The notes: generated from the sequence alone by a model not told the origin. Shown: positions 47,636 through 59,215, numbered from the stretch's first letter. The stretch: 64,000 bases of DNA from Turritopsis dohrnii (GCA_027922465.2 BQMF02000432.1:124001-188000), one strand, 5' to 3'. Translations and numbers: made by a program.

Positions 47636-49150
47636 TAATAAGAATACTTCACCCGCAACGAAATTCCACTATGTTTATAAAAAAAACGTGCAATTGTTTA
47701 TCTATTTATTTATTTATTCACGAATATTTAACCAGGATAATCCGTCAGTTATAATCATAAAATGAAAATACTGTTGTCAAGGGAGTTCTGAAAAATAAAT
47801 AAATAAATAAATTAAATTTTGTATAAACACTCCATGATCAAATGCAAGTAAGTTGTGGAAACGTTTGTTGTATAACATACGAAAGATTAAGCAAACAAAT
47901 TCATTGCTATTCAAATGTTATGCTATTGGTAACCAGGGTTACATTCGTTTAGGGTGATTCCCCTAATGTCGGAACAATTGTGCAAGGGTAACTCCCCATT
48001 ACGAAGAAATAAAATATTAATTAACCTTTAAAATAAAAATACCTAGAATAACTAATTATAAAGCAAACGTGGTCGAAACGTTATGAATGACAATTCGTAG
48101 AGAATTTCTAAGAAATTGCAAAAAATAATGTACATTTTGTTAGACATAAGACATCCTGCAAATCTGTTTCAAAGAGTTTCTTAAAAAAGTGGAATTCACA
48201 GTTTCGTGGTAGATTACATTAAGTTACTGAAATTTCCAACTGGTATTATATCAAATCTGTCTGTCAACACATAGATTTGAGAAACGCAGTTTAAAGAAAA
48301 ACGGTTAAGACGCATGCGCAATTAGTGAAAACCACACAAAAAAATTGTTGTTTTGGCTCATGCAACTTGCTCTTGGAATGCAATGCCTTGGCGCAATTAT
48401 CACTTATCTCATTGCCCGACAAAACATGCTGAGTCAATGACATAATGCGAAATGTGTGGTGTAAGTGTGGTGTAAATAGTAATTTTCCTAACCCTAATAA
48501 AACTTCCAGATTCTCCTTTTATGTCATTTCTTTGATGTGCTGTGTTATCACTTCCTAAGTACAAATATTATATGGCTTGGGAATATTTCATGATTCTCCT
48601 GAAAAAAATACCTAAAGATAAAATATTAAAGAGTTAAAACCGTTATCAAAAAATGAGAAACTCTTTGCAGTGCATGTTTACACATCTAAACACGAACAAG
48701 ACACTAAGCGAAACAGAAGTAGCTATATATTGGTTCGGCATTTCAAAAAAAGCCTCTGTCCAAAATATGAAAAGAGATGCATAAAGAAACAAATTTTGTA
48801 AAGTGTTCATGATTGCAATAAAAAAATGGTGACTATATACAAAGAAAAATGTTAGAAAAAACTTATATATAACGTTTAGATAACGTTTACTGTTGCTAAC
48901 ATTTTACATAACAAAGATTACTCTTCATCATCACATTTGTTCCAAATTGATTCGTGAAATTCATCCAATAATTGTTTCGCTCCTTGACCAAACGGAATTA
49001 TTGCACTGGCAAAGATCGAAACCCCCACTTTTCTTAGAGTGTTCCACGCCACATGTTCGAGTAAGTATTTTGATCCCAAAGCACCAAGCGTCGCCACCAA
49101 GATGCCAAGATTACAGAGAAACAGACCAACTTGTAACCAACCGTTACCCT
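47636..49150. repeat. Segmental duplication, block A (partner 57183-58640)
   Basis: Same-orientation similarity includes CACTATGTTTATAA, GCTATTGGTAACCAGGGTTA, AAATAATGTACATTTTGTTA and the 3' part of the gene at 48918-49421. Block A has an insertion at about 47698-47867 (TATTTATTTATTTATTCACG with a TTAACCAGGATAATC LINE-like tail). Block B lacks that insertion but has its own of about 190 bp at 57705-57900. Within block A a stretch of about 40 bp at 47334-47375 recurs at 47812-47850. Confidence 0.85.
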
Positions 49151-49421
49151 TTGCTATCTTTGTCACTAACTGCCATGCAATATTCAATGCATCTAATAAA
49201 TTTTTTTTGTCTTTTATCTCTTTTGCAAACCCTTCCATAGAATATATCAAAGTTTGCCCTTCTTGTGTTTTAGCAAGTTCATAAAATGTCTGCCCGAAGT
49301 TTTTTAAGTGCTGCTGTGCAAGGTGGTTGTTTTCAAAAGATGAACCTTTGAGTAGTTCCTGAATCGTATCAACAAGGTTGATTGCAGTACCAGAACTAAG
49401 TCTGACTGACTGGTCTCCCAT
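48918..49421 (-). CDS. Small two-helix membrane-like protein, unknown family
   Basis: ORF of 167 residues with an ATG start (MGDQSVRLSSGTAINLVDTI). The N-terminal half is amphipathic (AQQHLKNFGQTFYELAKTQ, MEGFAKEIKDKKNLLDALN). Around residues 93-120 is a hydrophobic stretch (GWLQVGLFLCNLGILVATLG), then ALGSKYLLEHVAWNTLRKVG and a second hydrophobic helix (VSIFASAIIPFGQ). The end is acidic (CDDEE). It looks like a helical membrane-inserting or hairpin protein. No intron is needed. A second, truncated and diverged copy lies at 58415-58681 on the same strand. I do not recognise the family; by shape alone BH/ApoL-like folds came to mind but no motif supports them. Confidence 0.6.
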   Translation of the reverse strand: MGDQSVRLSSGTAINLVDTIQELLKGSSFENNHLAQQHLKNFGQTFYELAKTQEGQTLIYSMEGFAKEIKDKKNLLDALNIAWQLVTKIAKGNGWLQVGLFLCNLGILVATLGALGSKYLLEHVAWNTLRKVGVSIFASAIIPFGQGAKQLLDEFHESIWNKCDDEE

Positions 49422-49912
49422 TCTTCAGTGATTTTCTTACGATCAATATATATGTAACTTGCAAGAAGAGTGTAATATAAACATTAAAATGTTTTTAGTT
49501 TTTTATAAATATAATTCCCTAACAACAAGGTAAAATCCCGTTTCTAAGAAATCTTTTGAATAATTAAAAATATGAATAGAACTATTCAAAACATGAAGAA
49601 TTAGTGACATAAAAACATTATTATAACACTTTCAAATATTTATGGAAATTTTGATAATTCATCTCACAATGATTCAAAAGATATTTTGAGATACGGATAC
49701 GATTTTGAATTTTATTTCATAAAATCTCCATAAGATATAACAATGCATTCTTCCAACTATGTGCTCCGTATCAACTCCGCAGAGCTCATTTTCCACCTCT
49801 ACCAACACATTCCGAAGAGGCTTCGTTATACTACGGTCTTCATATTTTTCATCGAGTTACATCTAAATATATCATTTGAATCATTGAATAAATATTCTCG
49901 TTTTCCTACGTT

Positions 49913-50560
49913 ATGGATAATATGAATCCTATTGATGGCGAAAGATCAAGAGAGGTCGAAGTGACAGCAACGCCCGATGTTTCCAATCCTACGAACGATT
50001 CGGTGGGTCCACAGGCAATTCTCATCAACACCCATCCCACACATGAATCAGTGGGACAACAGGCAGTGACAGGCTCACTAGAGAGCTCAGCTGTACTGAG
50101 GGGAAGGAAACGTAAGCAAAATCGCAGAAATCAAGGAGGTCGAAGAAAAGAAAGAGATCTTCTTCCAGGTCATCTTCATCGTCATCGACATCAGACGACA
50201 GTGGTAGTGAGGACGACAATGTCAATCTAAACGCTTCACAATTAGATTGAAGCAAGATCAATACAGATGGTCACTGACAGAAAAAATGGCCAAATATGCC
50301 AATCACCAGATAAACCCCTATATTCCTGAAAAAGAAATTAAGGAAAGTCTTTTGGAGAGAATCCCCATTCCAGATAATCTCCAAAAACCCCGTGTGCTGG
50401 ATGACTTTGCAAAGGTTTTGATTAAAGAACCTACAAAAAATTGGGACGAGATCCTCTCTAAGTCACAAAATCGTCTCACTCAAGTGTTCGCCCCACTGGG
50501 AACACTTTGGTCCAAAATGGAGAGGTATTTGGAACCTCTGAAACCAATATCTTTACCGAC
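49913..50560 (+). pseudogene. DIRS gag-like region
   Basis: An ORF at 49913-50230 (MDNMNPIDGERSREVE, low complexity, then basic RGRKRKQNRRNQGGRRK) is followed in another frame by 50247-50555 (WSLTEKMAKYANHQINPYIP, LQKPRVLDDFAKVLI, NRLTQVFAPLGTLWSKMERY). The length, basic linker and LTQVxxPLxxLW motif fit the gag protein of DIRS elements. The frame changes near 50230, and the SINE cuts the end. Confidence 0.7.
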
Positions 50561-50870
50561 TGGTAGCCTTGTGGTAGAGTGCTCGCTTCCTGTTCGGGAG
50601 GTCGCGGGTTCAATCCCCGACCGAGTCATGCCAGCGACTATAACAGTGGGAATCAATCCTTTCTGCTTAGCACTCTGCAAGAGAGTAGGAATGATGTCTA
50701 GGGTGGTTGTCTAGTTGAGCGGTTCCTGTCATTACAGGTTCTGTAGCCCAAATGGGGGCTTTAAATGCTCTAGGACCTCCTTCGCAGGACCCTCATTGAT
50801 AACAGTACCTTACGGAACTGAAGAGGCTATCCTGGGTAAACATTAGTAAATAAATAAAAATAAATAAAAT
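50561..50870 (+). mobile_element. tRNA-derived SINE inserted in the DIRS element
   Basis: It begins TGGTAGCCTTGTGGTAGAGT, an RNA polymerase III A box, with a B box GGTTCAATCCC at 50607-50617 at tRNA spacing. The non-tRNA body ends CTATCCTGGGTAAACATTAG and (AAATA)n at 50849-50870. The last part resembles the tail at 47700-47745 (complement of TTAACCAGGATA), as when a SINE borrows a LINE 3' end. It separates the gag and RT parts of the DIRS element. Confidence 0.85.
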
Positions 50871-50951
50871 CTGGGGAAGGATCCATGACGGATACAACAG
50901 AGGTAAAAAGTAGTAAAAAGTTTATTTGCAAAGGAAATTTCAAAAGTACCA

Positions 50952-52193
50952 TTGGCAGGAAGACTAAAATACTTCCAGCAAGAATGGAAAAAACTGACAA
51001 ACGACCCAGAAATCCTAACAACGGTGGAGGGCTGGGAAATATCTTTTGTTACTAATCCAATGCAGGATTATGCCCCTCAACCAGTAAAACTTTCAACCGA
51101 GGAAACCAAAAAGGTGGAAACAGAGATACAGGAGATGCTGGGGAAAGGAGCGATACAGAAAGTCCTACCTTGTGCCCATCAGTATGTCAGCAATCTATTC
51201 CTAGTGGGAAAAAAGGATGGAGAGAACAGACCTGTGGTCAATCTAAAGCAATTGAACTCTTACCTTCCCTACGAACATTTAAAAATGGAAAATTTAACCC
51301 ACTCTTCAGAAGGGAGACTACATGTGCAAATTGGACATCAAGGACGCCTATTTCTGCGTACTTCTAGGGAAACGATCCAGAAAATATGTGAGATTTCGTT
51401 TTACAGGAAACCTATACGAGTTCATTTGCACCTGTTTTGGCCTAGGTCCAGCCCCACGGGTATTTGCCAAGCTTTTGAAGGTCCCAATTGCTCTATTGCG
51501 AAAGATAAACATTCGCATTATTATTTATCTGGACGATATGCTTATAATGCACCAGACAATTTCAGGTTTAGTAAGGAGCAGGGACACAGTGATTTTTTTC
51601 AGGAACATCTTGGTTTTGTGATAAATCAGAAGAAATTGGTTTTCAAGCCGACTCAGGAAATAGAATTTTTAGGGCTATTAATCAATTCAATAACTATGAG
51701 CCTATCCCTGACTCAAGAGAAATTGGACAAGATTTCCAAGGAGTGTTGGGAGATGTACAAAAATCCTACAATGTCCTTTTTAGATCTGAAAAAGCTCATA
51801 GGGAGACTTCGTTCCACAATTCAAGCAGTTCTTCCTAACCAGTTGCAGTACAGGTACTTGCAACGAATTCAGACCCAGGCTCTTTGCTTAAATCAGGGTT
51901 GCCACCACACAGTAAAATTGGACTGGAGAGCCAGGGAAGAACCTTTATGGTGGGTGGTGAATTTACAGGTCTCCAATGGAAGGAAAATACTCCCAGAGGA
52001 TTCTCAGTTGACAATTCAGACAGATGCATCCAAGAAGGGGTGGGGAGCCTATGCCCGGAGCATACCACTAGGGGGACCTTGGAATGCAGAAAAAAGGTCC
52101 TTTCACATAAATATTCTGGAACTTTTGGCAGTGAAGTATGCCCTCCTATCATACACCAAAAGATTCGAGTCAGTGAGGTTCATTCACTTTTAG
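50952..52193 (+). pseudogene. DIRS reverse transcriptase and RNase H, frameshifted
   Basis: RT motifs: AIQKVLPCAHQYVSNLFLVG, KKDGENRPVVNLKQLN in one frame; CKLDIKDAYFCVLLGKRSRK, FICTCFGLGPAPRVFAKLL and IIIYLDDMLIM with the catalytic YLDD in a second frame (51322-51621); then back to the first frame with EIEFLGLLINS. RNase H follows: LTIQTDASKKGWGAYARSI (first Asp) and KRSFHINILELLAVKYALLS (Glu). One-base indels near 51310 and 51600 cause the two frame changes. Confidence 0.9.
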
Positions 52194-52229
52194 ATAAACA
52201 ACACAACAGCTCTTTCATATCTACTGAAA

Positions 52230-52960
52230 ATGGGGGGCACACGTTGTGTGGAGATGACCAAAATAGCAAAAGAAGTTTGGTCATATCTGCTGCAAAAGTC
52301 GATCACAATTACAGCAGAATCACTCCCCAGTGCTATGAATTACAAAGCGGACTGGGAATCTCGGCACACAGTGGACAGCTCAGATTGGAAGCTGTCAATA
52401 AGAGTGTTCCATCAAATTTGCCAAAAGTTAGGCATCCCCAATATAGACCGGTTCGCTTCAAGAGTAAACAATCAGCTTCAAAGGTGTTACTCTTGGAGAC
52501 CGGATCCATACAGTCAGGGGACAGATGCAATGCAACAGGATTGGACAAGAAAGTTTCCTTACGCATTTCCCCCATTTTGTATGATAAGTGCTACTCTGGC
52601 AAAAACGAAAAGGGAGAAAGTAGGTCAAATGATAATTGTAGCACCAGCATGGCAGTCACAGCCATGGTACTCACAACTCATTCAAATGTCAATTCGGAAT
52701 CCAGTTCTTATTCCACATCATCAAGACTTGCTGGTGAATCCCCAAATGGAAGTACACCCACTAGCTCAGACAAGAAAACCGCAGTTGGTGGCATGGCTAG
52801 TTTCAGGGATAGCTTGCAGAGTGCAGGTCTATCAGAATCAGCTAGCGATCTTGTCCTCCACTCCAGGAGAGCAGGTTCTTTGTCAAATTACGAAACGTTT
52901 TGGCGACTCTGGTCTGGCTGGTGTAGTAAACAATCGATTGATCCTATTCGATGTCCTATA
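52230..52960 (+). pseudogene. DIRS post-RNase H region
   Basis: Reads YKADWESRHTVDSSDWKL, FHQICQKLGIPNIDRFASR, NQLQRCYSWRPDPYSQGTDA, YAFPPFCMISATLAK and QMIIVAPAWQSQPWYSQLI. This block (DRFASRxNxQ, W.PDP, YAFPPF, PxWxxQxWY) follows RNase H in DIRS and some Ty3-like elements. It is interrupted at its start relative to the RNase H frame. Confidence 0.85.
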
Positions 52961-53767
52961 ACTGATATTTTGAATTGCCTCTCATCCTTGTATGATAATG
53001 ATTGGCTTATAGGACGAAAAATAACCATAGGTCAGCTTTATCGGCATACCATGAGGTGGTCGATGGTAAAAGTATAGGAAAGCACCCACTTGTTTGTTCT
53101 CTTTTAGCGGGGGTGTTCAATAAAAGGCCGCAAAAACCACGTTTTACTCAGGTTTGGAGTGTAAATGATGTTCTGAAATGTTTTCATTCCCAGGGCGAAA
53201 CAGATTTGTTACCCGACAAAGATTTAGCCCTAAAATTGACAATGCTTCTATCTTTATCATCGGCTTGCAGGGCTTCAGCAATTCACCACTTGGATATACG
53301 GTATATGGTAAAGGGGAGGGTTGTTATGTCTTCTCCTTTGACAAATTACATAAAGCTTGAAGAAAAGGCAAATCTCCACCACAAGTTGCATATTTTGCAT
53401 ACCCAGAAGACAGAATCTTGTGTGCAATCACTGCTTTGGAAGAATACTTAAGAGGTTTGAGCAATGGCGGAACAATAACAAAACACAGTTGCTACTTAGT
53501 TTTATCAATCCACACAAGGATGTTGTCTCTAGCACAGTTTCAGGCTGGCTCAAAAAACTCCTCCAGTTAGTAGGCATTGATACAAATGTTTATAAGGGAC
53601 ATTCGACTAGGGCAGGATCAAGTTCCATGACAGGTCTGAAAGGTCTATCTACTCAAGACATCATAGAAAGAGGGTGTTGGTCGAATGAGTCCACCTGGCA
53701 AAAGTTTTATAACAAGGACATAAACTCTTTAGCCCAAGTGTATCAGGAAAAATTGATGTCAAATTGA
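52790..53767 (+). pseudogene. DIRS tyrosine recombinase, frameshifted
   Basis: The N-terminal core-binding part is at 52790-53075 (SNYETFWRLWSGWCSKQSID). The catalytic domain follows in two further frames: the first Arg in SLSSACRASAIHHLDIR (53252-53302), then the HSTRAGSS motif (His and second Arg, about 53598) and the nucleophile Tyr in STWQKFYNKDI (about 53690-53722). The R...HxxR...Y set is complete. Frames change near 53075 and 53445. Confidence 0.9.
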
Positions 53768-53870
53768 GCTTTGAACAGAGGTGGCAAACGAGCTTCGCGG
53801 AGTTGATACGGAGCACATATTTGGAAGAATGCATTGTTATATCGTACGGAGATTTTATGAAATAAAATTA

Positions 53871-54208
53871 ACCAATTACGTAAGGGCGCAAAGCGGCCGC
53901 AATGTAATTGCGATTTTATGAATAAAATCGGAGTTGTTTTGATCTGGTTGTTACGATCTAGCCTATATCAATTGTGATTAGTCTAATTCAGATCTTCTTT
54001 ATTTTTACCCGTAGGAAAAATGGGAAGGGGCGAATGCAAAATAGATTAAAAAGGTGTGCATAAAGGCAGTATTAAAATGATAACAATGATAATGGCAAGT
54101 CGGACTATGAGGGCTGGATACTCAGTTTGGAGTATTTGAATCATGCACGGTTGATATCCGTTGCAGCTGATGGAACCGTTAACCATGCTCTCCTTGCTAA
54201 TGATGGCA

Positions 54209-54249
<41 letters not shown>

Positions 54250-54412
54250 AAAAGAACAATAATAGCAACATCAACAGAAACTCGCTTTCCACGGAGCTTC
54301 AACGGAGCACATAGTTGAAAGAATGCATTGTTATATCGTACTCCGATTTTATTCATAAAATGGCAATTACATTGCGGCCGCTTTGCGGCCTTACGTAATT
54401 GGCTAATTATGA
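53871..54412. repeat. Foldback structure beside the DIRS element, with a third terminal-repeat copy and poly-A
   Basis: ACCAATTACGTAAGGGCGCA and CGGCCGCAATGTAATTGC (53871-53920) are mirrored at 54362-54409. GATTTTATGAATAAAATCGG at 53921 is mirrored at 54340-54360. Inside the right part, 54285-54345 repeats the DIRS end (GAGCACATAGTTGAAAGAAT, GCATTGTTATATCGTAC) in the orientation of the right terminal repeat. A run of 38 A is at 54210-54247. It may be a DIRS solo-end derivative or the internal complementary region of the element. Confidence 0.7.
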
Positions 54413-57182
54413 ATGGATGTATTTTCTTTCACGAGAATTGACATTTTGACGAAGTACCATGCCAGACATGAAAGACACCGCAGACGCATGTATTTAGACG
54501 GTGTGGTCTGTATATCGAAAAGGCAAGATACCTGGGTTCAAGGTTAAGTTTGGTTTCTAATAAAAAAAGTTATCGTGCGATCGTCGTGAAACAAATGTTG
54601 TGCGGCTTGTCCCACGACTGCCTTGTTTCCATTACACGATGTCGCGTGGTTTGTTTAAAAATTATTGGTGGAAAATTCTAAATATTATTACAAAATGGAC
54701 AAGCGTTTGCTGTTAACTTGTTAACTTGTTTTAAAACGTAGAAGAAATATGCAGAAAAAGAGAAAGCACTCTTTCTGGGTTCGCAGACTCTTTAAAAGTC
54801 GTTCTGTAGCAGGAACATACCACACGTTAGTACCCGAATTCAGATTGCATGATCGTGAGTTGAGTTTTTTCTTCTAAAGTTGACTTTTGAGCAAAACGCA
54901 GACGGAAAAAAACATGTTACCAACAACACATTTGTTGCAGGATCTTCCACATGTTGCACGACAAATGTTTTCATTACTTTGGAGGACTGTAGTACGACTA
55001 GAGTGTGACGATCGGACAATAAAATTTCTATATTGGAAAACAAGCTTCAGAAAATAATATGACAATAACGAACAATTAAAAAAATGCATGGTTACGTGAG
55101 CCTTACGAAATTTTGTTTCCGACCCAAGACAAACAAACGCCACCGGGACAATTTTTATTGGATTGAGGATATATAACATCGGCCAGATAGCGCCAAACAG
55201 TAGCGGTAAATGCGCTTACCACACACATGCTTTCGAAAGTTTAATTAAAATGAGAAGAGAAGCAGGATCAAAAAATTATGTCTGATAAGATTTATTAATG
55301 ACAAAAGGATTTATCTAATTTCAAATGTTAGAATATTTTCAGCATCTGAAATAACTATTTAAATAATATTCATTTTTCAATAGCAGATAATCAACCATTC
55401 TTTTTATATACAGGCATGGGGAATCCAATTAGGACTGTCATAACGTATACAATTTACAATATACAATCACGTGGCAAAAATAAAAAGCCGAAACAAACAC
55501 CATTCCTGAATCGTAAAAGATTGGGAATAGGGAGTTTGAATATTTTCTATAAGTGCTTGTAGGAATTTAATGGAATACCCACAGGAATATTCATTTCAGC
55601 CATTGCTTTGCACTCTCCCGATATAGGTACATAAATATAGTTATGATATTATAAATATAATTATGATAAATATATACAATTGTCTAAAAATGTGTTTTTT
55701 AGGAAGAACTCTGACCTGACTTCAATTAAATTTTGTATAAAAATATATACTATATGCAAAAAAACTGCAACTCACGCTTTTTTATAAGAACAGCTTCTAT
55801 AAGAATATCATGAAAAGTTTCAAAAGTTTTAGTGACATCATAGATCCTCTCTCCCAAAAACGTTTGCCAAAACTTTTCGTCATCTCATCGCCAATATCGC
55901 GGCCCCCAAAAAGTGTCAGACTTAAACTTCGCGTTCGATTTGGGTCTCATTGGTAAGGCATTGGCTTTACCACACTGATGTCGCGCTTGTTTTATCATAC
56001 TTAATGTTTTGTGCTTTTACCAATACATATTATTGTTGAATATTATCAGAAGCTAGATTTTGTTCTTGAATTTCTGTCAAGAGAAATCGATTGTCTATTG
56101 TTTATTTACACTCCTCACTAGTAAAACCAACAGTTAAATGAATAGTTCTTAAAAACCCATTTAACTGTGTAATCGGCTGTTTTTAAGTAACCTTGTTACC
56201 AGAGCTATTTTCGCTTTTGAAAAATAAAAAAGCGACACCCCATATTTTTCAAAAGTGAAAACACGTCCCGGGAACGAGGTTGGTTTAAGCGCCATTTCGA
56301 CTACGCATGGATTCCTTTCGTTTTTAAATTTTTGAAGCATGGGGATCTTAAAACTGAAATTTTTACAATGTGTGGTATTAAGGTTATTATAAAGTGTGGC
56401 AGGTATTACAAAGTGTGGAAAGTATTACAAAGTGTGGCACAACAGGGATGTGTGGAGGCTTGAATATCTAAAAAATCTGTTGTTGTTGCTTTTGTGCCGC
56501 TACCATGTGATGTTCTGACTCTGTTATCAGCGGAAAGTTTGAAATGGCGAGTGATAAATCGTATGTCGTAGGGGAACTGAAACTTGATTGCTAATATTAA
56601 CTGTATTTTCAGAACTCTGAGAGGTGCCTAGCAAGGAAAAATATTCTTGAGTTATTATAGGGTTAAATAGGTTTAAAGTGCCTGGACTGTCGACGTGGCA
56701 AAGGAGAAAAACTATTAAACACGTTGGTAAACTTTCTTAGACGAACACTTCACGTTGTTAAAAGTGAGTGTTTCAGAACTCAATACCTGCTATAAATAAG
56801 GTCTGGAAGTTGTAACTAAGTTGAAAGGTATCCTTGATCACCATAGGTTGCATTTAAGCTTATTATGGCGACACTTTGCACTTTCAAGCAGCACTTGGAT
56901 AGAAGTCACTGCAGTAAACAGACTGAATTTGTTATCATGTAAGTATTCCTTTCATATCTGATGGAATAATTGTCTTTTCAGTTCAAATTGGTATCAAATT
57001 GATGTATTGGTAAGTTATTGGCTATATTTATAGGGACATTTCACAAGAGAAACTATAAAGTTTGTATGCTCTGTATGTGTCGTTGATGTATGATGTATAA
57101 TGGACGGTACCAACCCTAGCACATTTGTTTCTGGATTTTGAACTAAAAGTTATTGACCTTCTTAGATAACTATACTAAGATA
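54413..57182. other. No gene seen; one possible first exon and a small foldback
   Basis: ATG at 56865 opens 25 codons (MATLCTFKQHLDRSHCSKQT) to a good GTAAGT donor at 56939, but no second exon was found. A foldback of about 95 bp at 56190-56285 has TTCGCTTTTGAAAAATA and its inverse TATTTTTCAAAAGTGAA. The rest has no coding signal. Confidence 0.35.
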
Positions 57183-58640
57183 GAATACTTCACCCTCACC
57201 GAAATTTCACTATGTTTATAAAGAAAAGCGCATAATTGTTGTGGAAACGTTTGTTGTATAACGTACGAGGATTAAGTAAACAAATTCATTGCTATTCGAC
57301 TGTTATGCTATTGGTAACTAGGATTACATTTTCTCAGGATGGACCACCTAATGTTGGAATAAATGTGCAAGGGTTATTCCCCATTAAGAATAAATTAAAT
57401 TTAATTAAAATAAAAATATCTAGAATAACTAATTAGAAAGCAAACGTGGTCGAAACGTTATGAATAACAATTTCTAAGAAATTGCAAAAAATAATGTACA
57501 TTTTGTTAGACATAAGACATCCTGCAATCTGTTTCAAAGAGTTTCTTAAAAAAGTGGAATTCACAGTTTCGTGGTAGATAAAAGTAAGTTACTGAAATTT
57601 CCAACTGGTATTATATCAAATCTGTCTGTCAACACATAGATTTGAGAAACGCAGTTTAAAGAAAAACGGTTAAGGCGCATGCGCAATTAGTGAAAACCAC
57701 TGAAATGATTGACATGTTAATGTTGTTCACACTGAAAATTTCATGGGTAGGTATATACATATAATAGACGGTGCAGATACTGTGTTGTTTTTGTCTCTTC
57801 CTGTCAAGCAAGCAAGGAAAAATCGAGAACAATTAAGAAGACAACTGATAAAATAATTATAGAGATTTTATATTTATCTAACCTCAAAGCTGGCAGAAAA
57901 AATTATAATTTTGGCTCATTCAACCTGTTCTTGGAATGCAATGCCTTGGCGCAATAAGTATTTTTTAGTTACTTCCCTTATCACTTATCTCATTGTACGA
58001 CAAAACATGTTGAATCAGTGACATAATGCGAAATATGTGGTGTAAGTGTGGTATAAATAATAATTTATCTAATCCTAACAAAACTTCCAGATTCTCCATT
58101 TATGTCATTTCTTTGATGTGCTGTGTTATCACTTCAGAAGTACAAATATTATATGGGTTGCGAATATTTCATGATTCTCCTGAAAGAAATACCTACATAT
58201 TGGTTCTGCATTTCAAAAGAAGCCCCTGTCCAAAATATGGAAACGAGATGCATAAAGAAGCAAATTTTGTAAAGTCTGCATGATTACAATAAAAACATGG
58301 TGATTAGCTATATACAAATAACTGTTAGAAAAAGTATAGATAACGTTTAGATAACCTTTCGCTAACATGAGCATGGGTTTCAGGGGTTCCTTCTGCATAA
58401 CAAAAGATTAGCCATCATTCCAAAAATTGACTCCAATCTGGTTCTTTAAATTCATTCCGTATCTGTATTGCTGCTTGACCAAATGGAATTACTGCACTGT
58501 AAAAGATCCAAACTCCCACATTACGTAGAACATTCCATGCCATATGTTCGAGGAAGTACTTAGATCCCAAAGCACCCAGCGCCGCCACCAAAATACCAAC
58601 GATACAGAGAAATAGACCAACTTGTAACCAACCATTGTCC
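57183..58640. repeat. Segmental duplication, block B (partner 47636-49150)
   Basis: Collinear with block A; matches include ATAACTAATTA, GCAAACGTGGTCGAAACGTT, AGACATAAGACATCCTGCA and GTGATGTGCTGTGTTATCAC-like phrases. It has its own insertion at 57705-57900 and lacks the LINE-tail insertion of block A. Confidence 0.85.
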
Positions 58641-58681
58641 TTATAGTCCAAGAGCCAGTGACATGTTTGCCTAACCCATTT
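58415..58681 (-). pseudogene. Truncated copy of the two-helix membrane-like protein
   Basis: The frame CHWLLDYKDNGWLQVGLFLC, GILVAALGALGSKYFLEHMA and IFYSAVIPFGQAAIQ matches residues 93-160 of the complete gene at 48918-49421. Upstream of DNGW the similarity ends abruptly and the frame runs into a stop, with no ATG. It has lost its N-terminal half, or has acquired a different upstream exon. Confidence 0.65.
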
Positions 58682-58734
58682 GGCACAGAAGGTTTGACAT
58701 CACCAACGGACACTAAGTATCAGTTAAAGCATTT

Positions 58735-59215
58735 TTAACTCGGTCAGCTGCTCCCGCTGTGGGGGGTCTGGTTCCCATGGACCCCCTAATTCCCCAAAAA
58801 TTTACATAAAGGTAACCCATTCCGTAAATGGACATAAATTGCAGGGAATAAAGTACTTGTTTAATGACTTTGAAAAATTTAATAACTTACCAAAATATCC
58901 GGGGGTAAGGCTGGGTCAGCTGCCCAGCAAGAACCCGAAATTTTGCAGCAGCTAAACCCATCTGGTAAATGGCTGAAATTCTGCTTAGAGAAAGCCTATG
59001 TGATGACGAGATAATTGGTCAAAGAACTTACCGAAAAATCCGGGGGTAACAGCTGGTCAGCTGGCCTTGATTATTTCTGTGACGTCACCTCAAAGGGTTA
59101 ACACTTTCTAACCCATAACGAAAATGGCTGAAACTTTGCACGGTGGAAGCTTATGGTATAAAGTAACCATTGGACCAATAGCTTACCAAAAATTCCGGGG
59201 GTGAGTGTGGGTCAG
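58735..59215. repeat. Imperfect tandem repeat, about 140-155 bp period, before copy 2
   Basis: TCCGGGGGTAA/GTGAG followed by GGTCAGCTG occurs at about 58899, 59040 and 59195, with AAATGGCTGAAAT/CT and ACTTTCTAACCC-like phrases between. It lies 230 bp upstream of the copy 2 gene, in the same position as the 155-bp repeat arm of copy 1, but the unit sequence is different. Confidence 0.75.

Larger units (their letters stand above)
49708..53869 (+). mobile_element. DIRS-type tyrosine-recombinase retrotransposon
   Basis: Inverted terminal repeats of about 96 bp: 49708-49803 (AATTTTATTTCATAAAATCT, GCATTCTTCCAACTATGTGC, GTATCAACTCCGC) and 53774-53869, its mirror. Between them, all on the plus strand, are gag-like, RT/RNase H, a DIRS-specific region and a tyrosine recombinase. 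Lack of LTRs, inverted ends and a recombinase in place of an integrase define DIRS. Several frameshifts and a SINE insertion suggest it is inactive. Confidence 0.95.

Noticed and set aside
48918..49421. Bcl-2-like or pore-forming toxin identity for the two-helix protein
   Set aside because: Only overall helix and hydrophobic pattern suggested it; no BH motif or toxin signature is present.
50561..50640. A functional tRNA gene
   Set aside because: A and B boxes are present but the cloverleaf is incomplete, and a non-tRNA body with an A/T-rich tail follows, so it is a SINE.
54127..54318. 63-codon ORF with poly-Lys
   Set aside because: Most of it is the poly-A run.
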